A DNA stretch of 15,517 nt. Source: JANXLS01 sp038227045 (GTDB lineage Bacteria > Planctomycetota > SZUA-567 > H5-PLA8). This document shows, piece after piece, positions 14,538 through 15,517 of this stretch (position 1 is the first letter of the stretch; every line of letters begins with the position of its first letter). Location: NCBI GenBank assembly GCA_038227045.1, contig JBBRQD010000124.1, forward strand, positions 1 through 15,517, read 5' to 3'. The position numbers and the translations under genes were made by a program. The notes under the pieces were generated by a model. The model was not told where the DNA came from, did no database searches, and worked only from the letters and a program-made list of their open reading frames with translations.

Positions 14538-14656
14538 TCCCCGTCAAACCGCTGACTCGCCAAATCGCCGACCGCCAACCCGCCGACCGCCAGCTTCGCC
14601 CACGCCAGCCCCGACAGCAGGCGACGAACTGACCGTTCTCCTGACGAACGGAAACG

Positions 14657-15088
14657 ATGAGGGCGGTCTGGTTGGTGGAGGAGCGACAGATACGAAAGAT
14701 GTTCGTTGGCTCCTGCGGGGTTTGCCCGACTGCCGAGTCGAGCGACGAGGGGAATAATTTACTGTGGTCTGTCACTGATTATCAGTATGATAGGGGAAGG
14801 AAGGGCTTCAATTATATAGGCAAAGGTATCAACGGTGGAGAGCGCGTATTATCCGCCATTGAAAAGACGACCGATGACGTAGTTTTCTTTTCCGCAGTAG
14901 TACGGAAAGAGCTAGAAGCCCTTGGGAGACCGGATGGCCACGTTGAAAGAATCTTGCAAAGCCTTGAAAATAAAGGCAGGCGTCAAGATAAGCATGGCAA
15001 TCCTTGGCGCGTTTACCAGATGAACCATACCTTGGCCGCAACGCATATTGTAAAAGAAACTAATTGGATGACGGAGCCTTCAATTTGA
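14657..15088 (+). CDS. Probable 5'-truncated class III nucleotide cyclase-like domain protein
   Basis: 143-codon frame; the true start is uncertain. Residues 1-32 (MRAVWLVEERQIRKMF...) look unlike the rest. From about residue 33 (position 14753) a conserved-looking domain begins: FNYIGKGINGGERVLSAI, then DDVVFFSAVVRKEL, then DKHGNPWRVYQMNHT. The pattern G-x-x-I/V-N-x3-R-V/L matches the region of class III adenylate/guanylate cyclases whose Asn and Arg (here Asn59 and Arg63) stabilise the transition state. The metal-binding Asp residues and N-terminal half of such a domain are absent, so this is probably a truncated, inactive remnant. Base composition is more AT-rich than neighbouring genes, consistent with transfer. 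Its stop overlaps the next start (TTGA), so the two were probably one operon. The family assignment is my inference from motif shape. Confidence 0.45.
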   Translation: MRAVWLVEERQIRKMFVGSCGVCPTAESSDEGNNLLWSVTDYQYDRGRKGFNYIGKGINGGERVLSAIEKTTDDVVFFSAVVRKELEALGRPDGHVERILQSLENKGRRQDKHGNPWRVYQMNHTLAATHIVKETNWMTEPSI

Positions 15089-15453
15089 AAAAGATTGTCT
15101 TGATTTCGTGCGCCAGCAAGAAAAGGCCGCACAAAGTAAAGGCCGAGGAGCTTTACATTAGCCCTTTATTCATTGGCAATTTGCAGTACGCGAAGAGACA
15201 AAATCCAGATTCCATTTTCATTCTTTCGGCCAAGTATGGATTACTTGAATTAGATAGAGAAATCGAACCGTATAACGTCACGCTTAATGACCTGTCGTCT
15301 GCCGAAGTAATGACATGGGCGAAAAATGTGCTGGAACAACTCAGAGCACTGGCCGATTTGCAGGGCGACCATTTTGTGGTTCATCCGACTAACGCGTACT
15401 TCACGGTGTGCAATGCGAAGATCTTCAATCGGAAAAACTCCTGGTCCCGGTAG
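15085..15453 (+). CDS. DUF6884-type protein, C-terminus replaced by insertion sequence
   Basis: Small protein starting KKIVLISCASKKRPHKVKAEELYISPLF, with FILSAKYGLLELDREIEPYNVTLND in the middle, the typical pattern of DUF6884 proteins, which are frequent in mobile and phage-related DNA and distantly recall YaaA. Start TTG at 15085 is preferred: GGAG lies about 8 bases upstream and the codon overlaps the upstream stop as TTGA; a TTG at 15064 in the same frame is possible. The family pattern holds to about GDHFVV (position 15382); the remaining residues up to the stop at 15453 are read through the antisense strand of an ISL3-type transposase. The native C-terminus is therefore lost and the product is likely non-functional. 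Biochemical function of the family is unknown to me. Confidence 0.65.
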   Translation: MKKIVLISCASKKRPHKVKAEELYISPLFIGNLQYAKRQNPDSIFILSAKYGLLELDREIEPYNVTLNDLSSAEVMTWAKNVLEQLRALADLQGDHFVVHPTNAYFTVCNAKIFNRKNSWSR

Positions 15454-15517
15454 CCGTAGGCTTGACGCTGCATCGTCTTGATTTTATTGTTGAAGCCTTC
15501 CAGTTTGCCCGACGAGA
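15371..15517 (-). mobile_element. 3' end of an ISL3-family insertion sequence (partial)
   Basis: The transposase tail on the minus strand ends at 15381, and the DUF6884 gene similarity ends at the same point, so the IS end lies near 15370-15383. The exact terminal inverted repeat and target duplication cannot be set because the other end is outside the window. Confidence 0.65.
15381..15517 (-). CDS. ISL3-family transposase, C-terminal 44 residues
   Basis: The minus-strand frame entering from the right edge reads SSGKLEGFNNKIKTMQRQAY, then GYRDQEFFRLKIFALHTVKYALVG, and stops at TGA (15383-15381). S/G-x-LEG-x-NNKIK...RQAYGYRD is the characteristic C-terminal end of DDE transposases of the ISL3 (IS204/IS1001/IS1096/IS1165) family, including the catalytic Glu in KLEG. 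The rest of the gene lies beyond the window. It is convergent with, and has disrupted, the DUF6884 gene. Confidence 0.85.
   Translation of the reverse strand, partial: SSGKLEGFNNKIKTMQRQAYGYRDQEFFRLKIFALHTVKYALVG

Larger units (their letters stand above)
14276..14656. other. Decayed spacer with a sulfatase remnant, hairpins and a small ORF
   Basis: After the response regulator stop this 381-base stretch carries a sulfatase 3' remnant (listed separately). Next is a hairpin at 14400-14420 (GGTGTCCA/TGGACGCC, loop AAATC, one G-T pair), then a possible 33-codon frame at 14454-14555 (MILSGSDNLNDAAEKG...) without a good ribosome-binding site. A palindrome lies at 14522-14537. A short tandem repetition of GCCGACCGCCA occurs around 14567-14592. 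No convincing complete gene is seen. Confidence 0.5.

Noticed and set aside
14454..14555. 33-codon ORF (MILSGSDNLNDAAEKG...)
   Set aside because: No good ribosome-binding site, no recognised family, and it lies in a decayed spacer. It is mentioned in the spacer entry but not called as a gene.
14567..14592. GCCGACCGCCA repeated twice
   Set aside because: Too short and too few units for a CRISPR array or a meaningful satellite; no conserved repeat-spacer pattern.

Overview
The window looks like a chromosomal segment from a free-living, glycan-degrading bacterium of the Planctomycetes-Verrucomicrobia-Chlamydiae group, most likely Verrucomicrobiota. This is an inference from gene content: secreted Cys-type sulfatases, a kelch-type sialic acid epimerase, a long NHL/PKD secreted protein, a GntR-LacI-like regulator, and short interspersed repeats of types common in such genomes. 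No rRNA, tRNA or CRISPR array was seen.

Region 1 (1-6508) is a sialic acid (N-acetylneuraminate, Neu5Ac) utilisation locus. A lyase gene (nanA, minus strand, running off the left edge) faces a tightly packed plus-strand operon across an AT-rich promoter region holding two inverted repeats. The operon encodes a secreted sialidase, an RraA-family protein, a NanM-like kelch epimerase, an MFS transporter and a GntR-type regulator. Several junctions are ATGA overlaps or zero-gap. The logic is release of sialic acid outside the membrane, conversion to the usable anomer, import, and cleavage to pyruvate and ManNAc, probably under the operon's own regulator. NanK and NanE functions are not in the window. 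Oddities are the RraA gene, a His in place of the first active-site Arg of the sialidase, an unfamiliar tail on NanA, and in-frame insertions in the transporter and the regulator.

Region 2 (6509-10015) holds an interspersed repeat, a stand-alone response regulator receiver on the minus strand with an intrinsic terminator over its stop codon, and two adjacent secreted sulfatase genes on the plus strand. Together with region 1 this suggests use of sulfated, sialylated glycans such as mucin-like material.

Region 3 (10016-14275) holds a 1080-residue secreted protein (six NHL blocks, an IPT/TIG domain, six more NHL blocks, a PKD domain and a C-terminal beta-rich domain), then a response regulator ending in a Cys4 putative zinc module. 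Just before the big gene is a remnant that keeps the start of a paralogue, its last codons and a similar 3' hairpin, with the middle missing.

Region 4 (14276-15517) is a decayed, mobile region. It contains a frameshifted 3' fragment of a sulfatase gene, a short stretch with palindromes, a 5'-truncated gene resembling the C-terminal half of a class III nucleotide cyclase domain, a coupled DUF6884-type gene, and the 3' end of an ISL3-type insertion sequence that cuts the DUF6884 gene short.
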